13,663 bases of DNA from JACMNW01 sp031413495 (GTDB lineage Bacteria; Pseudomonadota; Alphaproteobacteria; Rhodobacterales; Rhodobacteraceae): contig JANOFE010000269.1 in the NCBI GenBank assembly GCA_031413495.1, positions 1-13,663 of the forward strand. Direction: 5' to 3'. The notes beneath the pieces are model-generated. The model searched no databases. It was not told the origin of the DNA and worked only from the letters and a program-made list of their open reading frames with translations. This document shows, piece after piece, positions 6,595 to 12,941 of the stretch. Position 1 is the first letter of the stretch; every line of letters starts with the position of its first letter. A program made the position numbers and the translations under genes.

Positions 6595-6903
6595 ATGAAA
6601 ATGATGTTTGCCATGTCCTTCGGGTTTGCCGCCCTGATCCTTGCGACACAAAACGCCTTTGCCGCCCCAAACTGCGCAGAACGGTCGTTTGTGCTGAACG
6701 AACTCGGCGTCAAATACCGCGAAACCCGCCGTGCCATGGGTTTGGCTGCCAACAACACCATGATGGAAATGTTTGCCGCCACCGATACTGGCACATGGAC
6801 ACTGACGGTGACCATGCCGGATGGCACCACCTGTCTGGTGGCCAGCGGCAACGGATTTGAAGCTGTGACTGAAAACCTGCCGGCCTTGGGTGATCCGGCC
6901 TAA
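6595..6903 (+). CDS. Small secreted protein of unknown function
   Basis: This encodes a 102-aa protein with a signal peptide (MKMMFAMSFGFAALILATQNAFA, probable cleavage after Ala23). The mature 79 residues contain two cysteines (27 and 80) that could form a disulfide, a helical region NELGVKYRETRRAMGLA, and two beta-like strands GTWTLTVTMPDGTTCLVA. It appears to be a conserved alphaproteobacterial hypothetical periplasmic protein; I know no function. Ribosome site GAAAGG lies six bases before the ATG. It is divergent from NnrU, and its stop overlaps the stop of the TauE gene by four bases in convergent orientation, leaving no room for a separate terminator. Confidence 0.75.
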   Translation: MKMMFAMSFGFAALILATQNAFAAPNCAERSFVLNELGVKYRETRRAMGLAANNTMMEMFAATDTGTWTLTVTMPDGTTCLVASGNGFEAVTENLPALGDPA

Positions 6904-7679
6904 AGCCGCACTATCCCGCCGATCCCATCCCAGATCAGCTTAACCGAAATCGCCAGCAGCGCCCAGATGATCAGCTGAAAGAACTGCTTTTCCGGGATGA
7001 TCTTCACCAACCGAACCCCCGCAAACACCGCAAGGCTGGCTGGCACTGCCAAAATCGCCGCAACTTTCAGATTAGAAACCGATAGCTGCCCCAAGGCATA
7101 ATACGGTATCAACTTGACCGCATTGATATAGGCAAAAGCAATCGTGGCTGTCCCTGCAAACACCGCTTTTTCCAGTTTCAGCGGCAACACATAAACTTGG
7201 TAAGGCGGCCCGCCCGCGTGGCTTACGAAACTGGTAAAACCCGCGATAATCCCCCAAAACATCCCCGGTCCTATGGTCTTGGGCTTGGCGGCAGGCGGCG
7301 GTCCGCGCTTGATCAACAAGTTGACTGCAAACGCCGCCCCGATCACCCCCATCACCAGCGTCACCCACGCCTCTGACACCACCGATGCCGTAGCCCAACC
7401 GATGCCAACGCCAATCGTCAACGCGGGTAGCATGATCGCCAACACGCGCTTGTCATAGGCATGGCGGTAAGCCCACAACCCGAAAATATCTGAAATCACA
7501 TAGATTGGCAGCAGCAATCCTGCCGCCACAACGGGCGACATCACCAGCGCCATCAGCGGCACCGCCAATATGCCCACCACCGGCAATCCGCCCTTGCTCA
7601 ACCCAACCAGCACGGCAGCCATAACCGCCAGCGCCCAGAATGCAAAATCTTCCAAAGTGTCATCCAGCCCAAACGGCAC
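6900..7679 (-). CDS. TauE/SafE family (TSUP) membrane permease
   Basis: This encodes a 259-aa polytopic inner-membrane protein with about eight hydrophobic segments in two related halves. It carries the family motifs GLSKGGLP (26-33) and GFTSFVSHAGGPP (147-159), the repeated signature of sulfite/organosulfur anion exporters such as TauE and SafE. Substrate may be sulfite, sulfoacetate or another small anion; no sulfonate genes are beside it, so specificity is open. The start is GTG at 7679; the next in-frame ATG is 19 codons downstream, inside the first membrane segment. The ribosome site is weak. It is divergent from mdh, sharing a 161-bp promoter region, and convergent with the small secreted protein gene. 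Confidence 0.88.
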   Translation of the reverse strand: MPFGLDDTLEDFAFWALAVMAAVLVGLSKGGLPVVGILAVPLMALVMSPVVAAGLLLPIYVISDIFGLWAYRHAYDKRVLAIMLPALTIGVGIGWATASVVSEAWVTLVMGVIGAAFAVNLLIKRGPPPAAKPKTIGPGMFWGIIAGFTSFVSHAGGPPYQVYVLPLKLEKAVFAGTATIAFAYINAVKLIPYYALGQLSVSNLKVAAILAVPASLAVFAGVRLVKIIPEKQFFQLIIWALLAISVKLIWDGIGGIVRL

Positions 7680-7717
7680 TGCCTGTGACCAAAGCCGTTT
7701 CTGGCCATTCCCCGCCG

Positions 7718-7731
7718 ATTTAGCGCAAATA
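7718..7731. promoter_or_regulatory. TTTGCG-type element upstream of mdh
   Basis: ATTTAGCGCAAATA, read on the other strand TATTTGCGCTAAAT, resembles TGTTTGCGATAACG upstream of sdhC and TGTTTGCGTAAACA upstream of sucC, with the TTTGCG core identical. It sits in the divergent promoter region between the TauE permease gene and mdh, about 110 bp before mdh. It is a weaker match than the other two and may be chance. Confidence 0.25.
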
Positions 7732-7758
7732 TACGTCCCCTGACAGGCCGATTTTCAT

Positions 7759-7771
7759 GCTGCAATGCAGC
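7759..7771. promoter_or_regulatory. CTGC-N3-GCAG palindrome upstream of mdh
   Basis: GCTGCAATGCAGC is a perfect 6-bp inverted repeat around one base, 70 bp before the mdh start. It fits the CTGC-N3-GCAG form seen also upstream of sdhC. This is similar to the PhaR operator consensus I recall for Rhodobacter and Paracoccus. These two are the only such sites I found by eye in the window. Confidence 0.3.
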
Positions 7772-7840
7772 GCCCTTGCGCGCGAAGGCGCTTGGGTTTA
7801 CCCAATGCCGCAACGTGAACCCGACTTCGGAGACAAAGTC

Positions 7841-8803
7841 ATGGCCAGACCAAAAATAGCCCTCATCGGCGCAGGACAAATCGGTGGCACTCTTGCCCAC
7901 CTTGCTGCGATGAAAGAACTTGGCGACGTGGTGCTTTTTGATATTTCTGAAGGCACCCCGCAAGGCAAAGCGCTTGATATTGCACAATCCGGCCCGGCCG
8001 AAGGCTTTGACGCCGAGGTTACCGGCACCAACGACTATGCCTTTTTGCGCCGTGCCGATGTCTGCATCGTCACCGCAGGCGTGCCCCGCAAACCGGGGAT
8101 GAGCCGCGATGACCTGCTCGCAATCAACCTGAAAGTCATGAAATCGGTCGGCGAAGGCATCAAGAAGCACTGCCCCAAGGCGTTTGTGATCTGCATCACC
8201 AACCCGCTGGATGCCATGGTTTGGGCGCTGCGCGAATATTCTGGCCTGCCCCACAATATGGTGGTCGGCATGGCGGGGGTTCTGGATTCCGCCCGTTTCC
8301 GCCATTTCTTGTCGCTCGAATTCGGCGTGTCGATGCGCGATGTGTCGGCGTTCGTACTGGGTGGACACGGCGATACCATGGTGCCGCTTGCCCGCTATTC
8401 CACCGTCGGTGGCATTCCCTTGCCCGACCTCGTGTCGATGGGCTGGACCACCCAAGAAAAACTGGATGCCATCGTGCAGCGCACCCGTGATGGGGGTGCC
8501 GAAATCGTCGGCCTGCTGAAAACCGGCTCTGCCTTCTACGCCCCTGCCACCGCTGCGATCGAGATGGCCGAGGCATTTCTGAAAGATCAAAAGCGCGTGC
8601 TGCCCTGTGCGGCCTATGTGGATGGCGCGTTAGGCCTGAACGGCATGTATGTCGGCGTGCCGACCGTGATTGGTGCCAATGGTGTTGAAAAAGTCATCAA
8701 CATCAAAATGACCAAAGACGAACAGGCGATGTTCGACAAATCGGTTGACGCAGTCAAAGGTCTGCTGGAAGCCTGCAAAGCAATCGATCCCGCATTGGGG
8801 TGA
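7841..8803 (+). CDS. mdh: Malate dehydrogenase (NAD-dependent, LDH-like)
   Basis: This encodes a 320-aa cytoplasmic enzyme that interconverts malate and oxaloacetate with NAD in the TCA cycle. The nucleotide-binding GAGQIG is at 10-15 and Asp34 is placed to bind the NAD ribose, favouring NAD over NADP. Substrate-binding arginines are Arg83 and Arg89 (VPRKPGMSRDDL) and Arg152 (DSARFR). The catalytic histidine is His176 in GGHGDTM. The length and sequence are those of the LDH-like MDH group usual in alphaproteobacteria. The frame is open 28 codons upstream, but ATG 7841 has GGAGA seven bases before it and gives the family N-terminus MARPKIALIG. The next gene begins within about 20 bases of the stop, so mdh may be transcribed with the glycosyltransferase fusion. 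Confidence 0.97.
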   Translation: MARPKIALIGAGQIGGTLAHLAAMKELGDVVLFDISEGTPQGKALDIAQSGPAEGFDAEVTGTNDYAFLRRADVCIVTAGVPRKPGMSRDDLLAINLKVMKSVGEGIKKHCPKAFVICITNPLDAMVWALREYSGLPHNMVVGMAGVLDSARFRHFLSLEFGVSMRDVSAFVLGGHGDTMVPLARYSTVGGIPLPDLVSMGWTTQEKLDAIVQRTRDGGAEIVGLLKTGSAFYAPATAAIEMAEAFLKDQKRVLPCAAYVDGALGLNGMYVGVPTVIGANGVEKVINIKMTKDEQAMFDKSVDAVKGLLEACKAIDPALG

Positions 8804-8823
8804 TGCAAACCGGGGGGCAAGGC

Positions 8824-10761
8824 ATGGCAGACGGTACGGGCTACTCCCTCACCCTTGCAGACGTGCATAACGCCATCATCGTGCCCCCTCCTCCCCGGTC
8901 CCGCACGCAGCGCGTGTTGACTTTAGCAGTGCTTGACGCCGAGGGTCACATCCTGCCCACAGGCAACTGCGCCACGCTCCGCCGCGCCAAAACCGGCTTT
9001 GTGCCTACGGCAGATCAACTGGAAAACCCTGAAATCCTGCAGGGCACCTGGCTTTACGGCGGCCTTGCGTCGCACCATTTCGGTCATCAAATCACCCGGT
9101 CACTGGGGCGGCTTCAAGGGTTGGCAACCGCCAAAGGCATTGACGGCATCGTTTTTGCCCCGCTCGACAGGCGCGCGCGCACTGTTGATCAACAAAACCT
9201 GATGTCGCGCCTGTTTGCCGGGCTGGGCATCAAAACTAGGGTCCACCACATTACTACAACCACGCGGATCGAACGGCTTTTGCTTGGTCCCGATCTGTTC
9301 AGCGAACAAAACATGTGTTTGGCGGACCCTGCCTATGTGGCTTGGGCGCAAAAAACAATTCGGCCAAAAATCAAAATTGTGCCCGGTTCAAAGTTATTTG
9401 TCACCCGAACACAACTGGACCCGTCCTTTGGCCGCCTTTTGTGTGAAGACATTCTGGAGCAAAATCTTAACCGCAATGGCTACCAGATCTATGTGCCGGA
9501 AATCCATTCTTTGCCGGATCAGCTAAAGACCTATGCCAGTGCTGAAACCATTGTCACAACCGATGGCTCGCACGGTCACGTCATGGCCTTTGCCCGACAA
9601 CCCGGTCAGCGCATTATCACCATAGCCCGGCGATCCGAGGTGCCACATACCCTGATCAACCATTTGGATAGCTTTGGCACCGGTCTTTCAAATGCGGCCC
9701 ACCACTACATAACTTGCCTAAGGCATGAATGGTGGCCACCCACGCGCGTTGGCAATGTCTCGCTTGGTGAAGGCGATTTTGCAGCCCTGTTTGATCAACT
9801 TGTCCACTGCGGCGCAGTACCAGCCTCTGCAAAAGCGGGTTGGGAAATACCAGATCAAACCCAGATTGAGGCGTCTAAAACCCTTGGCAGACACGCCAAT
9901 GCCACGCTATTAACAACTGCAGAAAGAGACGCCCTTATGTTGGCCCAGCGCCAAAGCCGCAAAACGCAAAGGGCGGCAGCATCGTCACCACCGATCGAAA
10001 TAAAGGCAAAGCCACCGATGGATACGCCAGTCACAGACCGCCCAACCGCACCGCAAGCCGCCACTGTCTCCGCGACCATGCGCGCCGACGGCATGCGCTA
10101 CTTTCGTATCCTGAAAGGACTGCACCAACGCCTGAAACCCGATTGGTACTTGGAGATTGGCACCTTTACCGGGTCCAGCCTGCGCTTGGTCGGCGGTAAT
10201 TTCGTGGCCATCGACCCAAAGTTCCAACTGCAACACGAAGCCCCCCTCAAGGGCCGCGAGATGATCTTTTTCCAAGATACCTCGGATGCCTTCTTTGAAA
10301 GCCCGACAGCAAAAAACCTGACGGCCAGGATCAACCTCGCCTTCCTTGACGGCCTTCACCATTACGAAGCGCTGTTGCGGGATTTCATCAATGTAGAAGC
10401 CTTGATGGCGCCCGGCGGTATGGTGGTTTTGCACGATTGCCTGCCTTATAATGTCCCGATGGCCGATCGCACCCAGCCGCCAAATGCCGATTGGGCGGGC
10501 GACGTTTGGAAAACCTTGCTGATCCTGATGGCCGAGCGCCCCGATCTGCAGATCGACATTCTCGATGCGGCCCCGACCGGGCTTGTGGTGATCCGAAATC
10601 TGGGTGGCAAGCCAAAGCACCTGAAATCACGCTATAAATCGCTGATCAAAACATGGGATCCGGTGACGTTTGAAAACTATCCCGGCGGCCTGCCCGCATT
10701 TTGGGAAGGTCTGACCATAACCCCGGCTGGCCCTTTCCTTGATACCCTGCCGCAAAACTAA
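8824..10761 (+). CDS. Fusion protein: GT61 (DUF563) glycosyltransferase plus class I SAM methyltransferase
   Basis: This encodes a 645-aa two-domain protein. The N-terminal part (about 70-270) fits glycosyltransferase family 61: LYGGLASHHFGHQITRSLGRL with the HFGH core (77-97), KLFVTRTQ (190-197), then YVPEIHSL and ETIVTTDGSHGHVMAFA (223-257). A Pro/Ala-rich linker follows (about 375-417). The C-terminal part (422-597) is a Methyltransf_24-like domain: YLEIGTFTGSS (SAM-binding, 442-452), FLDGLHHYEALLRDF and APGGMVVLHDCLP. A likely role is adding and methylating a sugar of a surface polysaccharide, which is inference. ATG 8824 has GGGGGG seven bases before it; ATG 8803, overlapping the mdh stop as TGATG, and GTG 8800 are alternatives. 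No signal peptide or membrane segment is evident. By eye, 9230-9560 is more AT-rich than mdh. Confidence 0.82.
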   Translation: MADGTGYSLTLADVHNAIIVPPPPRSRTQRVLTLAVLDAEGHILPTGNCATLRRAKTGFVPTADQLENPEILQGTWLYGGLASHHFGHQITRSLGRLQGLATAKGIDGIVFAPLDRRARTVDQQNLMSRLFAGLGIKTRVHHITTTTRIERLLLGPDLFSEQNMCLADPAYVAWAQKTIRPKIKIVPGSKLFVTRTQLDPSFGRLLCEDILEQNLNRNGYQIYVPEIHSLPDQLKTYASAETIVTTDGSHGHVMAFARQPGQRIITIARRSEVPHTLINHLDSFGTGLSNAAHHYITCLRHEWWPPTRVGNVSLGEGDFAALFDQLVHCGAVPASAKAGWEIPDQTQIEASKTLGRHANATLLTTAERDALMLAQRQSRKTQRAAASSPPIEIKAKPPMDTPVTDRPTAPQAATVSATMRADGMRYFRILKGLHQRLKPDWYLEIGTFTGSSLRLVGGNFVAIDPKFQLQHEAPLKGREMIFFQDTSDAFFESPTAKNLTARINLAFLDGLHHYEALLRDFINVEALMAPGGMVVLHDCLPYNVPMADRTQPPNADWAGDVWKTLLILMAERPDLQIDILDAAPTGLVVIRNLGGKPKHLKSRYKSLIKTWDPVTFENYPGGLPAFWEGLTITPAGPFLDTLPQN

Positions 10762-10806
10762 CCGCTGATGCCGTGCTTTTGTCCAACTGCGCGCCGCGCA
10801 TAACCC

Positions 10807-11484
10807 GTGCGCGCCCTTTCGCCCTACCTCGCCCCCAATTTCTATGCTGATGCCCTGTCAAAAGGCCGTCACCGCGATATTGTTGGCGGTCGGTGGGATG
10901 AAACCGGCCGCGTTCAGATGGCCGCCCTGCGTGCAGAAGGCCTGCTGCCGCATCACCGCTTGCTGGATGTTGGCGCAGGCGCGCTCCGCCTCGGCTGCAA
11001 GGCGGTGCCGTATCTTGATCCGAGTCATTATTGGGGCACTGATCTGTCCGGTGCATTAATGCAGCGCGGTTACGCCCTTGAACTCGCGCACAAAGACCGC
11101 CTGCCGCCCGCACAACTGATCGAAGACAGCGATTTCTCTTTTCACGGAATACCCGACAGTATCGACTATGCCATCGCCTTTGCTGTATTCACCCACCTGC
11201 CCGCAGATCATTTGGCAATCGCTTTGACCGGTCTGCACAGGAAATTCCCCAGCCTTCACCGCCTGCTGTTCACCGTCTTTCTTGCGCCTGATGCAAGCAC
11301 TGCGCAAACCCAGCACCGCCAGCCTGATGGCGTGGTCACCCACCCAAACCGTGCCCCCTATCATATGCTGGCGACAGATGTTCTGCGCGTGGCCCAAGAC
11401 GCAGGATTTGCTGCCGAACCGCGCCAGACGCAGCTTCCACGCGGTCAAACCTTGTTTGTCGCCCAGCGCGGCGAGGTCAGGTAA
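10807..11484 (+). CDS. Class I SAM-dependent methyltransferase
   Basis: This encodes a 225-aa cytoplasmic methyltransferase. The N-terminal APNFYADALSKGRHRDIVGG is characteristic of a subgroup of these enzymes. Motif I is LLDVGAGALRLG (52-63), followed by the acidic ribose-binding Asp79 (WGTDLS) and motif IV DYAIAFAVFTHLP (120-132). Substrate is unknown; its place behind the GT61-methyltransferase fusion suggests polysaccharide modification. The start is GTG 10807, because an in-frame stop lies two codons upstream and the conserved N-terminus precedes any ATG. No clear ribosome site is visible, so expression may be low or coupled to the upstream gene 45 bases away. The Gly-x-Gly of motif I reads GAG rather than the common GCG, which is still normal. 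Confidence 0.82.
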   Translation: MRALSPYLAPNFYADALSKGRHRDIVGGRWDETGRVQMAALRAEGLLPHHRLLDVGAGALRLGCKAVPYLDPSHYWGTDLSGALMQRGYALELAHKDRLPPAQLIEDSDFSFHGIPDSIDYAIAFAVFTHLPADHLAIALTGLHRKFPSLHRLLFTVFLAPDASTAQTQHRQPDGVVTHPNRAPYHMLATDVLRVAQDAGFAAEPRQTQLPRGQTLFVAQRGEVR

Positions 11485-11557
11485 GCCCTACCTGCCCGGT
11501 GATTGCTTTCACGGCAAAGCCCGCGCACAGTCATGCCATCAAACCAAAAGGTGTTTC

Positions 11558-12760
11558 ATGCGCGTCCTTCCACTTATTTTCCTGCTGTCCATGGCCCTGC
11601 CCGCCACAGCGCAAACCATTTCCGCCGAAATCGGCACCTCCGGCCTTGCCGCCACCGAAACCCGCCTTGCCGATCTGCCAACCCCCACCGATGCAGACCG
11701 TTTCGCCTTGGGCGGCGTGCGGTTCCTGCGTGCTATCGAGGGCGCGTTGCAACTGCGCTGGCAAACCGGCCTGTCGGAACAACTGACCATGCTGCCCCTT
11801 CTGCGCTTGCCGATCCCGGAAAACCCCAATGCCACGGTGCTGGACCCCGCCACCATCGCCACCTTGTTCGCCAATGTCAGCACCGACATGGACAGCGCCC
11901 GCGCTGCCCTTGCCGACATTCCCGCCAATGCTGATTTCGGGGTTGAAATAACCCTGTCCGACCTCTGGTTCGACATCAACGCCAATGCTTTGCGCGATGC
12001 AGGCGAAGATATGCTGTCGGTCGCGGGCCCGATGATCATGGGCTGGGCATGGGAAAACCGCGATCCTGCAACACCCGCCCCCACCATCCGTTTTGACGGT
12101 GCAGATGCCGCTTGGCTGTCCGCCTATACCCACCTTTTGGGCGGCCTCAGCGACATCATCCTCGCCTATGATCCCACACTCCCGATCACCCGCACCACAG
12201 ATGCGCGCACCGCCATGTCCAACCTCGGCCAACTCACCCCTGATCCGTTCTTTGGCATGGGCGGCGGCGCATCGCTTGATGCGGTCGATTACATCGCCAT
12301 CGTGCTGGCCACCCTGAACCAAACCCCGGACAAGGCCCGAATGGCAAGCGCGCAGTCCCATTTCCTTGCCATGGTCACCGACAACCGCCGCTTCTGGGCC
12401 GAGGTGGTACTAGAGACGGACAATGAAAAAGAATGGCTCCCGAATGTCACCCAAATGTCAGCGATGGGCATTGCGCTTCCCCCCGGCACCGGCCCGATGT
12501 GGCTGGGCGTGCTATCAGATTTTGAGGCACTGTTAAAAGGCGAAAAGCTGGTCCCCTACTGGCGCATCACTGGCCCTGCTGGCGTTGATGTGGGCCAAAT
12601 GTTTACCGACCCGCGCCCGATTGACCTGATCGCATGGGTGCAAGGTGAAGGCGCGGTTCCCTACCTGAAACAGGGCGATCTGATCAGCCCCGCCAATTGG
12701 CAAGCTTTTGAGCAGGTCATGTCGGGTCAAGCCATGCTGTTCACCCTGTTTCTTAACTGA
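11558..12760 (+). CDS. Secreted 400-aa protein of unknown function upstream of sucC
   Basis: This encodes a 400-aa protein with a signal peptide (MRVLPLIFLLSMALPATAQT, cleavage after ATA). The frame is open to 11282, overlapping the methyltransferase gene, but ATG 11558 has AAAGGTG upstream and begins a proper signal peptide. I recognise no named domain. A possible calcium-binding loop, WFDINANALRDAGED (137-151), has Asp139, Asn141, Asn143, Asp147 and Glu150 spaced as in DxNxNxxxDxGE loops. The mature part is largely helical in character, with no further membrane segment and no cysteine. It probably acts in the periplasm or outside. It ends 181 bp before sucC. Confidence 0.75.
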   Translation: MRVLPLIFLLSMALPATAQTISAEIGTSGLAATETRLADLPTPTDADRFALGGVRFLRAIEGALQLRWQTGLSEQLTMLPLLRLPIPENPNATVLDPATIATLFANVSTDMDSARAALADIPANADFGVEITLSDLWFDINANALRDAGEDMLSVAGPMIMGWAWENRDPATPAPTIRFDGADAAWLSAYTHLLGGLSDIILAYDPTLPITRTTDARTAMSNLGQLTPDPFFGMGGGASLDAVDYIAIVLATLNQTPDKARMASAQSHFLAMVTDNRRFWAEVVLETDNEKEWLPNVTQMSAMGIALPPGTGPMWLGVLSDFEALLKGEKLVPYWRITGPAGVDVGQMFTDPRPIDLIAWVQGEGAVPYLKQGDLISPANWQAFEQVMSGQAMLFTLFLN

Positions 12761-12778
12761 GCTTTTACGAGCCGCCCG

Positions 12779-12803
12779 CCTGTTTGCGTAAACACTTCTT
12801 AAC
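12779..12803 (+). promoter_or_regulatory. CCTGTTTGCG element upstream of sucC
   Basis: CCTGTTTGCG at 12779-12788 is identical to the element upstream of sdhC, in the same orientation relative to the gene, and TTCTTAAC (12796-12803) follows. The 14-mer TGTTTGCGTAAACA pairs at six of seven positions around a central CG, as expected for a LacI-family operator. It begins 18 bp after the stop of the secreted protein gene, so a weak terminator hairpin was considered, but no T-run follows it. Confidence 0.4.
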
Positions 12804-12804
12804 A

Positions 12805-12835
12805 TGTGATCACACTTTTGAAAAGTGTGATCACA
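12805..12835. promoter_or_regulatory. Paired GTGATCAC palindromes (21-bp spacing) upstream of sucC
   Basis: GTGATCAC occurs at 12806-12813 and 12827-12834, centres 21 bp apart, identical to the arrangement upstream of sdhC. Here the pair forms a perfect inverted repeat, TGTGATCACACTTTT and its complement around a single G. It ends 106 bp before the sucC start. The conserved spacing and the TCA-cycle genes downstream support a dual operator for one regulator. A factor-independent terminator for the upstream gene is a weaker alternative: the one-base loop is poor and the tract after the stem is not T-rich. Confidence 0.6.
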
Positions 12836-12870
12836 AATGTCGCTTTTACCCTCTCAATGCTGCAATTTAA

Positions 12871-12886
12871 GCAAAAGTCGTTTTGC
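12871..12886. promoter_or_regulatory. Short inverted repeat in the sucC leader
   Basis: GCAAAAGTCGTTTTGC is a 6-bp perfect inverted repeat with a four-base loop, 55 bases before the sucC start. It could be a DNA site or a small hairpin in the 5' untranslated region. TGCTGCAA at 12858-12865 just before it looks like half of the CTGC-N3-GCAG site seen upstream of sdhC and mdh. Support is weak. Confidence 0.2.
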
Positions 12887-12941
12887 ATCGCCCCTATTCC
12901 GTGCCACACCGACGCAAATTCCTTGATCACAGGACAGCACA

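Noticed and set aside
7598..8590. Minus-strand open frame of 330 codons opposite mdh
   Set aside because: It is antisense to mdh, whose catalytic motifs are all present, and has no recognisable domain.
11282..11557. Longer N-terminus for the secreted protein upstream of sucC
   Set aside because: It would overlap the methyltransferase gene by 200 bases and bury the signal peptide; ATG 11558 has a ribosome site and a proper signal sequence.
11531..12361. Minus-strand open frame of 276 codons
   Set aside because: It is antisense to the secreted 400-aa protein, Gly/His-rich and without motif; a shadow frame.
12805..12835. Rho-independent terminator after the secreted protein gene
   Set aside because: The stem has a one-base loop, a central GATC palindrome and no T-run; the identical spacing of the same palindrome upstream of sdhC favours an operator.
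12924..12931. A further TGATCACA-like site just before sucC
   Set aside because: It is only a partial match (TTGATCACA), is out of helical phase with the pair and abuts the ribosome site; likely chance.
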